Source: Macrocystis pyrifera
Lineage: Eukaryota > Sar > Phaeophyceae > Laminariales > Laminariaceae
DNA: 64,000 bases
Reading direction: 5' to 3'
Assembly: GCA_031763025.1 (NCBI GenBank)
Contig: JASSKH010000003.1
Coordinates: 14,566,992-14,630,991 of the forward strand
Made by a program: the position numbers and the translations under genes. The notes below the pieces were generated by a model. It was not told where the DNA came from and did not search any database. It worked only from the letters and a program-made list of their open reading frames with translations. Position 1 is the first letter of the stretch. Each line of letters begins with the position of its first letter. Below are positions 10,556 through 20,897 of this stretch, piece after piece.

Positions 10556-10764
10556 CAAGCGGTTCTTAGTAGGATACAGCTTACACTTCATGCGACTCGC
10601 CGGACACCTCACGGCGCTTCGCGCTTGGTGCAAGCAATGTCTGTCTGGTCGGTGAAAACCCGACATGCTCCGTCCCGGCATTGTAGGGATGCGAGGGTCT
10701 ATGGTCATACGACTGCGGCCATGCATGAGATCGAGTACATCTCTCCTATCGAGTACACCCCCCC
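10556..10764 (+). mobile_element. F1 short retroelement, 5'-truncated
   Basis: Starts at CAAGCGGTTCTTAGTAGGAT and ends ATCGAGTACA followed by a seven-C tail and AACCCAGCCC. Its 5' break point sits a few tens of bases after ACACCCCCCAACCCAGCCCG at ~10530, the same sequence that follows its tail. Confidence 0.85.
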
Positions 10765-11127
10765 AACCCAGCCCAAAAAAAGGAAAACACGCCAGAAACA
10801 TATCGGGCAGACAAAAAATCATCTCCCACAAAGTCCAGGAAAACGACAAAAAAAGGCAGTATCATAACACTGTGCAGAGGGAAACCAAAAAAAGGAAATC
10901 ATGTGTTCGTGCGCGTAATCCAGCTTGATTATATAGTACGTATACCCACGTACTGCAATCCCGGCGGCTTATACTACACTGATCTGCTGTAGCTCACCTG
11001 CTGCCCTTGCTCCACCCTTCTTATATTTTCGTGTCGTGCTCATCTACAGTGTATCTTCTAATCTTGTATCCGAGGCAGAGTCCAGGGTCCATACCCCACG
11101 CCATGGGTACCCCCCCCCTCTACGTAT
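10765..11127. other. Unassigned, with an isolated LTR tip
   Basis: GGCAGTATCATAACAC at about 10855-10870 equals the terminal bases of the minus-strand LTRs without the rest of the LTR. Otherwise nothing recognised. Confidence 0.45.
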
Positions 11128-11672
11128 TGTATATAGGTTGGGTTGGCGTCGGTTGGCAACGACACTGTAAAACATGCCGCTCGCTGCGCTGCTTGAGCTA
11201 GACAACCAGGGTACCGTTTTTTGTTTTTATTGTTTTTTTGGCGGTCGGTCACACAGCTGGTGGTCGAGTTAGATCGGTTGTGTGAGGTGAAGAACCTGTA
11301 CTCCGCGCAAGGGGAATGATCGCATCACGCAGTGTTTGTGGTGAGGCACACTCAATAGGCAGTTACATAGTACTCCCGTTGCTGTCTCTGGAAGTGGCCA
11401 CACCGGAAATTAAACTAACTCATCGAAGCTGTGTCATCCGTGTTCCAAGTCCGCCTCACACGCGGTTCTTGTTATAGTAGGATTCAGCCCACCCTTCATG
11501 TGACGCGCCGGACACCTCACGGCGCTCCGCGCTTGGCGCAATCGATGTCTGCCTGGTCAGTGAAAACCCGACACGCTCCGTCTCGGTATCGTAGGGATGC
11601 GAGGGTCTATGGTCATACGACTACGGCCATGCATGATATGGAGTACCCCCCCCCCCCCCCCCCCCCCCCCCC
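11128..11672 (+). mobile_element. F1 short retroelement, near full length
   Basis: 5' end GGTTGGGTTGGCGTCGGTTG, internal T-rich patch, then CTGGAAGTGGCCACACCGG, GACACCTCACGGCGC, CCATGCATGA, GAGTA and a C tail (~26). One of four copies reaching the same 5' start, which defines the element at about 520-560 bp. Confidence 0.88.
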
Positions 11673-11985
11673 GCTGGGCTTCTTGTTCCTTGTTGACGAT
11701 GCCAACGGTACTGCTTGCTACCGTTCGCGTGGCATCGACCTGTAGCAGGCGCAGTACAAGCTGAAAATATTGCCACAGTGTTGCTTCGAACTGTGAAGTA
11801 TTTTCCGTAATCTTGTGCCTCGAGCACTGCACACCTTTCCCGATGGCTGACGAACGGTCCCGGACCTCGATGACCGATTGGGTCACTGCTGACCGTTATA
11901 TGTGTGTAAACCTCGCCGTACAACAGGCGCACGCGGGGTCGAGTGAAGCTCTCTGCTTTCGAAACGTGTAACTTGAGCGTGGTAG

Positions 11986-12016
<31 letters not shown>

Positions 12017-12195
12017 TGGGACGGCGCGGCGCCGACCGAGCACACGCTGGACACGTCAAGACGACGACGACGTGCGAGATGGGTTTGAGAGGGGCAGCAG
12101 GCGAAAACCATTGCTCGTGTCTTCTTGTCTCCTCCTCGCGCAAAAAATCCTACAGCGCAATTACAACTTCTCGCAGGACAACGCTGACGGTACTT
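11673..12195. repeat. Unassigned stretch with (TA)n at 11984-12013
   Basis: The TA repeat gives Tyr-Ile frames on both strands. Sequence on either side is unassigned. Confidence 0.6.
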
Positions 12196-12419
12196 TTACG
12201 GGGGGGAGGAGCATAGTAAATAGGACCTACGGTACACCAAAAACCTATGTATTTGCTCTTTTTAATAACAATATTTGGTTCTATTTACTACTACGGGGGT
12301 CCATAGTTAACAGGACCAAATATTGTTAGTAAAAATACCTAAATATATAGTTTTTTATGTGTGCCATAGGTCCTGTTAACTGTAGACCCCCGTAATATGT
12401 GGTCACCCCGTAGTATTAA
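12196..12419 (+). mobile_element. MITE-A copy 9, host of a nested copy
   Basis: a/a ends. The right end is split: CTATTTACTA at 12281-12290 and TGTGGTCACCCCGTAGTA after 12397 are the two halves of CTATTTACTATGGTC. Copy 10 sits in the TA. Confidence 0.88.
12290..12397 (-). mobile_element. MITE-A copy 10, nested in copy 9
   Basis: t/t ends. Its insertion in the ACTATGG of copy 9 left TA on both sides. Confidence 0.92.
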
Positions 12420-12925
12420 TACACTTGAGCACGCACCACACTGCTGTTGTTGTTGTGCGCCGACACTGCTGCAAGTGTTTCAACATAGGTGGAGCGGAAG
12501 AGTTGTTGTAGCTGCGGCGGTGCAAGCTACCGTACGTGCATATTTACATATACACGAAGTTGTGTATATATGTCTCTTCGAGTTGTGTATGTGTCTCTTC
12601 GGGTTTCCTTGTTTGACGTGTCCCGCAAACACCTTGCTCTTGACAACAACAGGAATGCTTCTGTCTGGTTTATCATGTGTCATGTTTTTTTGGACGTGTG
12701 TATGTACGTCTTGTTCGCAAAGGAAGGGGGCTTGGTTCAGCAGGTACTTTCGGTAGGACGAAAATGTTGAAGAAAAAGGCAGGAGTGGTCGACAACGACC
12801 CTTGAAAAAAGAAAAAAAAGAGTAGCTTTATTATTCTCAGCCAGAAGAGCCCCCTCTCTAAGCGAGAGGCCAGATGTACCCAAATCATTGAGGAACCGCG
12901 CACCCCGACGTGTTCAGGGGCGGGG
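12420..12925. other. Unassigned stretch
   Basis: A ~27-bp imperfect duplication (GTTGTGTATATGTCTCTTCG) near 12560-12600. No gene or mobile element recognised. Confidence 0.5.
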
Positions 12926-13110
12926 TGTACTCGATAGGAGGGATGCACTCGATATCATGCATGGCCGTGGTCGTATGAACATAGGCCCCCTCGCATCCCT
13001 ACCATGCCGGGACGGAGCATGTCGCCGGGTTTTCACCGACCAGGCAGACATTGCTTGCACCAAGCGCGAAGCGAAACGTGAGGTGTCCGACGAGTCGCGA
13101 GTCGGGGTGT
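12926..13110 (-). mobile_element. F1 short retroelement, 5'-truncated
   Basis: 3' end next to GGGGCGGGGT at 12916; carries an extra CGC in GTCGCCGGGTTTTCACC and AAACG instead of CGCCG. Its 5' break is followed by GGGGTGTTCAGGG and a ~30-bp G tract. Confidence 0.83.
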
Positions 13111-13113
13111 TCA

Positions 13114-13144
<31 letters not shown>

Positions 13145-13560
13145 TTTCTTGGAGATAGACGAGGACCGTTTTTGGAGCAACAAAAATAAATAAATAAATA
13201 AAATAAAAATAAGGGAGATAAAAACTCGTTGCTCGGAGGGGGGGGGGGGGGGGCGAAATGAAAGAAAGTCTCCAAACGATGGGTAACGTGCGCATCGATA
13301 GTGTCCGGGAAGTACCAGTCTCCTGACTCGAAATATAGGCACAGTTCGAACATAAAATGTTTAGTCTAAACGTGTTCCTTCTATATTGGGTCAAAGGGGT
13401 ATGCATGTGTGTAACGTGGTCGCTTGCATCACACCGACTGTATGGACGTACATATAAGGAACGCTTCGTATGAATGTTAGTGTTTTAAATATACTTATAT
13501 TTTCGGCCCAGAGTGGTACTTATTTTATCGAAGGCGAAAGAAAGCCCCTGCAGTGTCACC
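13111..13560. repeat. G tracts, (TAAA)n and unassigned DNA
   Basis: G tracts at about 13115-13143 and 13237-13253; AAATAAATAAATAAAATAAA near 13184-13206. No 3' end of F1 or LINE directly follows the tracts. Confidence 0.7.
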
Positions 13561-13626
13561 CCCCCCCCCCGTGTGCGCCTCAGACCGCCGGCCAGCCTAC
13601 CATTGCGGCGGAGCATACTACGAAGC

Positions 13627-13802
13627 AGCAATCAGGACCCATCATACACACAAAAACCTACATATTCCAGTATTTTTAGTAGGCATATTTTGGTCCTGAT
13701 TACGGGGGACCATAGCAATCAGGACCTATCATGTACACAAAAAAACTATATATTCCAGTATTTTTACTGAGCATATTTGGTCCTGGTCACTATGTCCCCC
13801 CC
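13627..13802 (+). mobile_element. Variant MITE-A pair (AATCAGG subtype)
   Basis: Two head-to-tail variants: 13627-~13701 (truncated left) and ~13700-13802. They share AATCAGGACC(C/T)ATCAT, CCAGTATTTTTA and CATATTTTGGTCCTG. The usual AATAGGACC and AACAATATT are replaced, so this is a distinct subfamily. Confidence 0.75.
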
Positions 13803-13835
13803 TGCCCCGGACCGGCGGCTATGGCTTACCATGGC

Positions 13836-14690
13836 GGTGGATGTTATAAAGATTAATTACCCCGACTGAGCGGGGTAATCGATCGATGTTTTACCCCAAA
13901 AGCTCCGCAGGTAAAGTTAAGAATATGTCGAATACTCTTGTAAGGCTTGGATTGGGTACAGGCGGTCGGTTAACCTTATACCTTTAGCCCAACGGGCTAA
14001 GAAGACCTTAAGAAATGGCGACGACGGTAGGACATGGGTCGTTGGTCGTGAGTTCGAATATCACGTCCCTCATGAAAACGATTTTTGAAAGAAAAGTGAT
14101 CTTCCTCATGTCGAGAATCTGATAAAAAAAAACACTGATGAAAACACTCTTCATCACCGAGTGCATGCTCATAGGGACTTTCTCTTGCTTGCATAAAATA
14201 ATGACTAGCGGAAAGCGCAAGAGCGTGAGTTAGCTACATTCGATGAAAATCGACGAGCAGTGGGAATGCTGAACCCTATGCGCGACAAAAAATAAAGGCA
14301 CGTACCGGGGGGGGGAAAGGGATAACACCTGTTAAGATCGAGGCTTGCGGGACACTTTGTATCCCTGGACAGGTCTGCCTTTTAAGTCGGTAATCGTTGG
14401 TACTCACGTGTGTTGCTTGCTTAGCTATAGAGAGCAGTTTTATTCCTTTCGTGCACGCGGAGACTGAGACCAAGTTCTCGTGCCTCTCTGGAAAACCCCT
14501 GGTTATCCCATCTAAGATACGTACGCCTTCCAAGTACTACAAATACGTTCCCAGTGCCTGAACCCAGGTAATTACCGGGCTTTCAACCTCACACAAAACA
14601 GTATCATAACACACCTGTGACCACGGCTTGTCCAGAAGATCGCTGAGGATAAAACCTCCTACGAGTTTGGCTGGAAAGTAAAAGTGTAGT
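13836..14690 (+). mobile_element. tRNA-like SINE (family E), split by a solo LTR
   Basis: Head GATTAATTACCCC...GGGGTAATCGATCGATG, then an A-box-like TAGCCCAACGGGCTAAG at 13987 and B-box GTGAGTTCGAATATCAC at 14048. The body matches 3325-3605. The LTR at 14330-14611 interrupts it at ACACC|TGTGACC. Degenerate tRNA folding rules out a functional tRNA. Confidence 0.75.
14330..14611 (-). mobile_element. Solo LTR with 4-bp target duplication
   Basis: 282 bp, TGTTAAGATC...ATCATAACA, flanked by CACC at 14326-14329 and 14612-14615. The unoccupied site is visible at about 3520-3533 in the other family-E copy. Confidence 0.93.
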
Positions 14691-14803
14691 ATGACTGAAA
14701 AAAAAAAAAAAAATGGGTCCCCAGACGTTGTTGAGAGCTTTGGATTAGGCACGTACACGTACGGCCCCATGCATACGAAGATCAAGGACCCCGCCATCCC
14801 GAA

Positions 14804-15090
14804 GGGGGGGGGGGGGGTGTACTCGATAGGAGAGATATACTCGATCTCATGCGTGGCCGTAGTCGTATGACCATAGACCCGCGCATCCCTACAATGCCGG
14901 GACGGAGCATGTCGGGTTTTCACCGACCAGGCAGACATTGCTTGCACCAAGCGCGAAGCGCCGTGAGGTGTCCGGCGAGTCGCGTGAAGGGTGAGCTGCA
15001 TCCTACTAAGAACCGCGTGTGAGGCGGACTTTCTTGCATATGGATGACAGCCTCAATGAGTTAGTTTAGTTTCCGGTGTGGCCACTGGGA
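14804..15090 (-). mobile_element. F1 short retroelement, 5'-truncated
   Basis: G tract at 14804-14817 (complement of the C tail), then GTACTCGATAGGAGAGATAT. Extends to GGTGTGGCCACT, where a SINE follows after GGGGGGGAGAGTG. Confidence 0.88.
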
Positions 15091-15622
15091 AGGGGGGGAG
15101 AGTGTTTACAAGGCTCACATTGGGTAGTAGGTGATTGGTTGACCTTTTTACTGGTAGCCCAACGGACTAAGACCTTTAGCATAAGCGTAGTAGAACCCGA
15201 TCATTGTGGTAAGGAAGGGAATGCAGGTACTACTATTGGAACATTGGAACTGACTGGGAAGGCAGCTCCTCCTTCTCTTGTTCAGTAGACTTCCTCTTGT
15301 GTTGTACGGTATTATTCCTCGTGACGAGAGAAGGGAGCGGTTGAGAGAGTGAATCGATAGGCAGGGGCTTGATTCAAGGGCATCGAATCAAGCCCACTCT
15401 GCTCTCCCTTCTATTTTTCCGCTAGACGGGTAAAGACACGTGTCCGGGGAATTTTCCTCGGGCGCTTGTCTACTCTTCTTCTCGTACCGGCCATCCTAAC
15501 CATTGTACTGCAAGGGAAACTTCAGAGCAGCCCCAGGAATGCTCTTCGGGTGTTTCAGGGCTGGCTTTGATACTACGGGCTGTATCATAACCACTTCTAT
15601 AGGCCGATACTATACCATATCA
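15091..15622 (+). mobile_element. tRNA-like SINE (family S, long form)
   Basis: Starts GAGAGTGTTTACAAGG. A-box-like TAGCCCAACGGACTAAG at about 15157. Body (CCACTCTGCTCTCC, CTAACCATTGTACTGCAAGG, CTTCGGGTGTT, GATACTACGGGCT) is shared with 34441-34942. Ends ATACCATATCAC. Confidence 0.72.
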
Positions 15623-15868
15623 CCTTAGCCGACCCTGAATAGTCGTATATGCAGACCACACGACGGCCAATGGATGATACCGGAATCATCCGAAAAGACC
15701 GGAAAAGGAGGTCGAAGACGCGGCTATTCGAAACAACGTAAATGAAGGCTATAAATTTCCCCACACCTCGTATTAATAGCGAGGCCTAGGCGTCACGGAC
15801 AGCGTTATTGTCAGAAACGCCCGCTGAATGAGGGGGTCAAAAACCAAACCAGAAACGGACCGGAGGGG
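15623..15868. repeat. Repeat fragment related to 10098-10200
   Basis: AGTCGTATATGCAGACC and GAGGTCGAAGACGCGGCT correspond to positions near 10114 and 10178. The remainder is unassigned. Confidence 0.5.
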
Positions 15869-16160
15869 GGGAGAGTGTTTATAAAGATTACCCTGGACTG
15901 GTTAATCGATCGACATTTTACCCCTATGGCTCAGTACGTAGGTAACACCTTCCTTCACATTTGACGTCGTCGAGGACACGGGTTCGAAATCTCACTCCGA
16001 ACGTTTCTCTTACAATACAAAAGCGCTTTTGCGCGTGCGTCCTTGAACACGTATGTCTCCCTGGTTTGCCCAGGTATTAAAACGAAGCGGGTATGACAGG
16101 TCAGCGTACGGCCGTTTGTACGGTACCGACGCTCCAAAGATCCCGCCGTTCAGAGGGGGG
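15869..16160 (+). mobile_element. tRNA-like SINE unit (family S), first of a tandem pair
   Basis: GAGAGTGTTTATAAAGATTA head, CGATCGACATTTTACCCCTA, A-box-like ATGGCTCAGTACG and B-box GACACGGGTTCGAAATC. Tail CTCCCTGGTTTGCCCAGG, GTACGGTACCGACGCTCC and CCGTTCAGAGGG(G)n. Confidence 0.78.
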
Positions 16161-16960
16161 GGGGGGAGTGTCATGAGGATTATACTCTGTGCTGGGTAAC
16201 CCCGATCGATCCTTTATCCCTATAGCTCAGTAGGTAACACCTTCGCAATATACACTAAGATGGCTGACCGACGATGGTCTTCAGGGGCTAGCGCAGAGCC
16301 GTTGCCATAGACAAGCTCGGGCATCACTGCTGATGTAGAGGATACGTGCCGAGTAGAATGTGGCGCTCGATGAGCCAACAAAAGCCTAAGGAACGACGAA
16401 CTATATAATAAGACGTTCAGATGCGGTTGAGAAGAGTGAAGGCGGGGGTGTGTGCGAACACTCCGGTTCGTCAATCTCGATGTCCTCCTATGCAGCAACG
16501 TCTATCGACGGCTCGTCGCTGCAACTCGTCGACCACAAGAACTGCTGAGCGGTCTTCGAAACATCCCGTTACCCATAACGCGGTGTAATCTATTTGAACC
16601 GGAACTTACCAGGCATTGACTCAATAGGCTGCTGTGAATTTGCTGCCTATTTCTTACCAGGTAACTATTGCGGAGGACCATAGTAAACAGGACCAAATAT
16701 TGTTAGTAAAAATAGGTAAATATGCAGGTTTGTATGCGTACCATAGGTCCTATTAACTATGGACCCCCGTAATAACACCTTCACATTTGACGCCGTCGAG
16801 GACACGGGTTCGAATCTCACTTCGAACGTTTATTTTATAGAAACTTGTGATACACTTCTTAGGCCCCGACCTTGATGTCAACAAACTCTTGCGCGCGCGG
16901 TCCCTGAAGACGTATCTCCCTGGTTCCCCAGATAATTGAAACGAAGCGGGTACGACAGAG
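16161..16960 (+). mobile_element. tRNA-like SINE unit (family S), second of pair, interrupted
   Basis: The head at 16161-16254 (GTGTCATGAGGATTATACTC, TATAGCTCAGTAGGTAACAC) is separated from the B-box part, which resumes at 16775 (ACACCTTCACATTTGACG). Between them lie ~410 bp of unassigned DNA (16255-16665) and MITE-A copy 11. Confidence 0.7.
16666..16774 (-). mobile_element. MITE-A copy 11
   Basis: TATTGCGGAGGACCATAG left (a-type), t-type right. It sits in a family-S SINE next to GGTAAC. Confidence 0.92.
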
Positions 16961-17203
16961 GTTGCTTTTTTTACGAGCCCCAAAACATTTATCACCCACC
17001 GAGGCGAGGTATATATCCGATGTCTTTGGGTCTGACCTGGGTATCTCAACTACCAATTTTGCAAGAAATTGCGCGAAACCAACAGGAGTTCGAAGACCGC
17101 TTGTTTCGCGCAATCCGGCCAATATTTGTACATCTACACGTGCATAGTAGGTCCTTAGACGAATGCTCTGGTACACCATGATCGCACATCAAACTGTCAC
17201 ACA
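16961..17203. other. Unassigned stretch
   Basis: Non-repetitive within the window. A short + frame (about 61-81 codons) has no recognisable motif. Confidence 0.4.
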
Positions 17204-17485
17204 TGTTATGATACTGCCTTGAATGAGGTTGAAAGCCCGGTAATTACCTGGGTTCAGGTACTGGGATCGTTTTTGTAATACTTGGAAGGCGTATCTTAGG
17301 TGGAAAACCAGGGGTTTTTCAGAGACGCACGAGCTTTTGGTCCCAGTCTCCTCGTGCACGAAAGGAATAAAGCTGCTCTTCTTCTATAGCTAAGCAAGCA
17401 ACACACACGTGAGCACCAACGAGTACCGACTTAATAGGCAAACCTGTCCAGGGATACAAAGTGTCCCGCCTGCTTGATCATAACA
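17204..17485 (+). mobile_element. Solo LTR with 4-bp target duplication
   Basis: 282 bp from TGTTATGATACTGCC to GATCATAACA, flanked by CACA at 17200-17203 and 17486-17489. AATAAA polyadenylation-like signal near 17368. No tRNA primer site or second LTR nearby. Confidence 0.93.
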
Positions 17486-17578
17486 CACAGCAGCATTAAT
17501 AGCGCCGGTCCCTCTATGCGTGTGGTGCCGGTGTATGTTCGTCAAGCCGACAATATATAGCGGCACTATACATAGCGG

Positions 17579-17686
17579 CAATCGGGGGTCCATAGATAAT
17601 AGGACCTATGGTGTACATAACAACCTATATATTTACATATTTTTAATAACAAAATTTGGTCGTATTTACTATGGTCCCCCGTAATA
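17579..17686 (+). mobile_element. MITE-A copy 12
   Basis: Left end shortened to ATCGGGGGTCCATAGATAAT; right a-type end intact. Confidence 0.9.
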
Positions 17687-17778
17687 GTTAATTCATCCCA
17701 TCAGCTCTGCCAATCAAGCGATACATCCGGCACAACAACTGCACCCAACCGGCATTGAAGAGAGCGACCGCTCCTGTT

Positions 17779-17995
17779 GTTGCGGGGGACCAAAGTAAAT
17801 AGGACCTACGGTACACACAAAACCCAATATGTTTCCCTATTTTTACTATTACGGGGGTCCACAGTTAACAGGACCTATGGTATACATAAAAACCTACATA
17901 TTTACCTATTTTTACTGACAATATTTGGTCCTATTTACTATGGTCCCCCGTAATAACAATATTTGATCGTGGTATTGATTATGGTCCCCCGTAGT
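17779..17995 (+). mobile_element. MITE-A copy 13, host of a nested copy
   Basis: Left GCGGGGGACCAAAGTAAATA. Its internal CTATTTTTACTAACAATATT is split after TTTTTACTA. The right half resumes at TAACAATATTTG and ends GTCCCCCGTAGTA. Confidence 0.9.
17846..17955 (+). mobile_element. MITE-A copy 14, nested in copy 13
   Basis: t-type left, a-type right. Inserted in the TA of TTTTAC-TA-ACAATATT with the TA present on both sides. Confidence 0.95.
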
Positions 17996-18385
17996 AAAAA
18001 TGGCATGTAGACGAGACATGTTACGCGACTTGCAAAGTTGAGTATCAACTACTTTTAATCAGTCGAACTCACAGCTGACGTATTTCAGAATTTTATAAAA
18101 TAATGTATACTAACCGGCAGTTGCTCGACGAGGGAGCTCAATAACCGTTCATTAGACAATCTTGAGCCAGCAAGTAAAGTGCAATCCCATACTGCTGTGA
18201 GGTGAGGCATGTCCAATGCATGTTTCGTCACGCACGGACGCATGTACGTGTGTTACTTGCCAAATGGCAAAATGAAATAGTGTAAATTATTTCAGGAATG
18301 TTTCGAGTGATCGACGCTCAAGCTCATGCTGTGAACATCGTCGGATGGCAAGCATATCAATAATACAAGTATCGGTGTGTACAGT
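17996..18385. other. Unassigned; 60-bp block shared with 25.9 kb
   Basis: GAGTATCAACTA...GTCGAACTCACAGCTGACGT at 18040-18100 is the reverse complement of 25890-25945. The rest is unassigned. Confidence 0.55.
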
Positions 18386-18497
18386 TATTACGGAGGGCCA
18401 TAGTAAATAGGACCAAATATTGTTAGTAAAAATAGATAAATATATAGGTTTTTGTCTGTACCGTACGTCCTATTTACTATGCCCCCCCCCCGTAATA
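18386..18497 (-). mobile_element. MITE-A copy 15
   Basis: a/a ends; the right C run is expanded to eleven. Confidence 0.9.
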
Positions 18498-18699
18498 GTG
18501 CGAGCTCTCCGGCACCTCACCCAAAAACGAACCCTGAACAAAAAAAAAAAAACGAAGGTGTAAAACCCGGCGGACACGATATGCCAGGGATTGAAATTGT
18601 GTTCGAGCGATAAGGCACATACATGCCTTTCAGGTCAGTTGTTCCGCAGTTGAGAGGACCCTCGCTTTCAGACAGAAAAAAAAGGCCCAAAAAAGCGGC

Positions 18700-18812
18700 T
18701 ATTATGGGGGTCCATAGTTAGTAGGACCCATGGTATACATAAAAAAAAACTACATATTTACCTATTTTTAATAGCAATATTTGGTCCTGTTTACTATGGT
18801 CCCCCGGTAATA
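18700..18812 (+). mobile_element. MITE-A copy 16
   Basis: t-type left (TATGGGGGTCCATAGTTAGT), a-type right with CCCCCGGTAATA. The internal A run is expanded (AAAAAAAAAC). Confidence 0.9.
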
Positions 18813-18827
18813 TATAACCCTATTGTT

Positions 18828-18893
18828 ATTATTATTGTTGTTGTTGTTGTTATTGTTGTTATTATTATCATTATTATTATTTATATTATTGTT
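18828..18893 (+). repeat. (TTG/TTA)n microsatellite
   Basis: About 66 bp of TTATTGTTG-type triplets. Confidence 0.9.
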
Positions 18894-19077
18894 CTTTCTT
18901 TTGGCTTCCGACGATGTGTGTTTAGCCTGGGCTTCGCGGCGTTGATCGCTCAAAAGCACTCCGAAAGAAGAATACAGAGCACGTCGTTCTTGCGCGTGGC
19001 CCACTGGATAGTTGTGTGGACTACTGTGCACTGGTATCAATTTTCCTCAAAAGCGATTTTTTGGTTGCGCGGCGGTG

Positions 19078-19116
<39 letters not shown>

Positions 19117-19655
19117 GGGGGGGGGGGGGGGGGGCGTACTCAGTATCATGCATGTCCGTAGTCGTGCATATGATCATAGACTCTCGCATCTCTACAATGC
19201 CGGGGACGGAGCACGTCGGGTTTTCACCGACCAGGCAGACATTGCGTGCACCGAGCGCGAAGCGCCGTGAGGTGTTGGGCGAGTCGCGTGAAGGGTGAAC
19301 TGCATCCTACAAAAGACCGCTTTTGAGGCGGATTTTCTTGCGTATGGATGACAGCGTCAATAATTAGATCGATTTATTTTCTGGTGTGGCCACTTCCAGA
19401 GGCAGCAAACAATGGGAGTACAATGTGACTGCCTCGTGGGTGCCGTGCCTTGAACACTACGTGATACGATAATTCCCCTTGAGCGGAGTTAAGGCTCTCC
19501 CCGCACAAAAATAACCCAACTCGACCGCCAGCAGTGGTGCCCGCCAAAAAAACAAACAAACAAACAATCGATACCCTGGCTGTCTAGCTCACGCAGTGAG
19601 CGGCGTGCTCTATGGCGTCGTTGCCAACCGACACCAACCCAACCTCTATTATATT
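19078..19655 (-). mobile_element. F1 short retroelement, near full length, long G tract
   Basis: G tract 19079-19134 with one T at 19116 is the complement of a ~55-nt C tail. The body reaches the family 5' end (complement of GGTTGGGTTGGTGTCGG) near 19650. Confidence 0.9.
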
Positions 19656-20155
19656 CCAGGTGTATACATTATAGGGGGTGGGGGGGGGGGGCTGGAGGTG
19701 ACGTATACTCCGCAAGCGTGGAAGGAAGGAAGCAAGGAAGGAAGGAGCCGCATCAGAAGATACAGGTGAGTCAGCTAACCTTACCTACTCGTGGCGCGCA
19801 CCCATGTCCGGCGGTGTGTTGTCCGGCTGGAACTACCGGTCCTCTTCTGTAAAACAAAATAAAGAGTCTCCCTCCGTCCCCCCCCCCCCCCCGCCCCCCC
19901 TCCTCGCCGAAGAAAAAAACTCAGCCGGTTAGATTTCCCCTCGCGGGACAATAATATGTTCGGCTGCGGTAACACTAAAGTTGGGACGCGTGCCACGAGG
20001 ATAAGAATGGAGGTGCCATGCTCTGGGGGCGGATTGGCATAAAGAGCGTTGGGTTCACACGCAGGGGTGCTGCAACGATCGTTTCTTTGAGCGCTCGTTC
20101 TCTCGGCCAGGGTAAAAAAAAAAAAGCCGAACATGCATGATGTTTTTGGAAGGCT
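19656..20155. other. Unassigned; G and C tracts
   Basis: G tract near 19676-19691 and C tract near 19877-19891, with GGAA repeats at 19718-19745. No recognisable gene. Confidence 0.5.
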
Positions 20156-20319
<164 letters not shown>

Positions 20320-20524
20320 CCGATCATTCCGCAAAAACGGCCTCGGTTCGGTATTTGGCAAACCTGTCCCATTTTCTGGAAAAACGGAGAGAGCACTGAA
20401 AAAGGGTAGTCGCGCCTCTCTGTGCGAACTTAACGCTTTACTTTTGTCGGCATTTCTGGCTGACTCACGTGCAGGACTACTGTAGCAATTCGTACGAAGG
20501 CTCTTCAACCGAGAGGGAGAAATA

Positions 20525-20897
20525 GCGAATATCGCTGCTAGAATATCAGCGCTACCCAATATCACTGCTGGAATGTCGCTACTACCCGATATCTCCGCTG
20601 GAATATCATTGGCCAATATCGCTGCTGGGATGTCATTCCTACCGAATATCGTTGCTGGAATATCGTTACTACCCTATACGGTATCGCTCCTGGAATATCA
20701 TAACTACCCAGTATCGCTGCTCGAATATCGCTACTGGAATATCATTAGCCAATTTCACTCCTGGAATAGCATTAGTCAATATCGCTGCTGGAGTATCGCT
20801 ACTACCTAATGTCGCTGCTAGAATATCGTTACTACCCTATGTCGCTGCTATAATATCGTTACTACCCAATATCGCTGCTAGAATATCGCTACTACCC
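20525..20897 (+). repeat. Tandem array, ~29-bp units
   Basis: Repeats of AATATCGCTGCT(A/G)GAATATC followed by (A/G)CTACTACCC, with some units lacking the TACTACCC part. About 13 units. Confidence 0.9.

Noticed and set aside
13985-14060. Functional tRNA gene
   Set aside because: A-box and B-box-like sequences are present, but acceptor and D stems do not pair and the sequence is part of a dispersed repeat.
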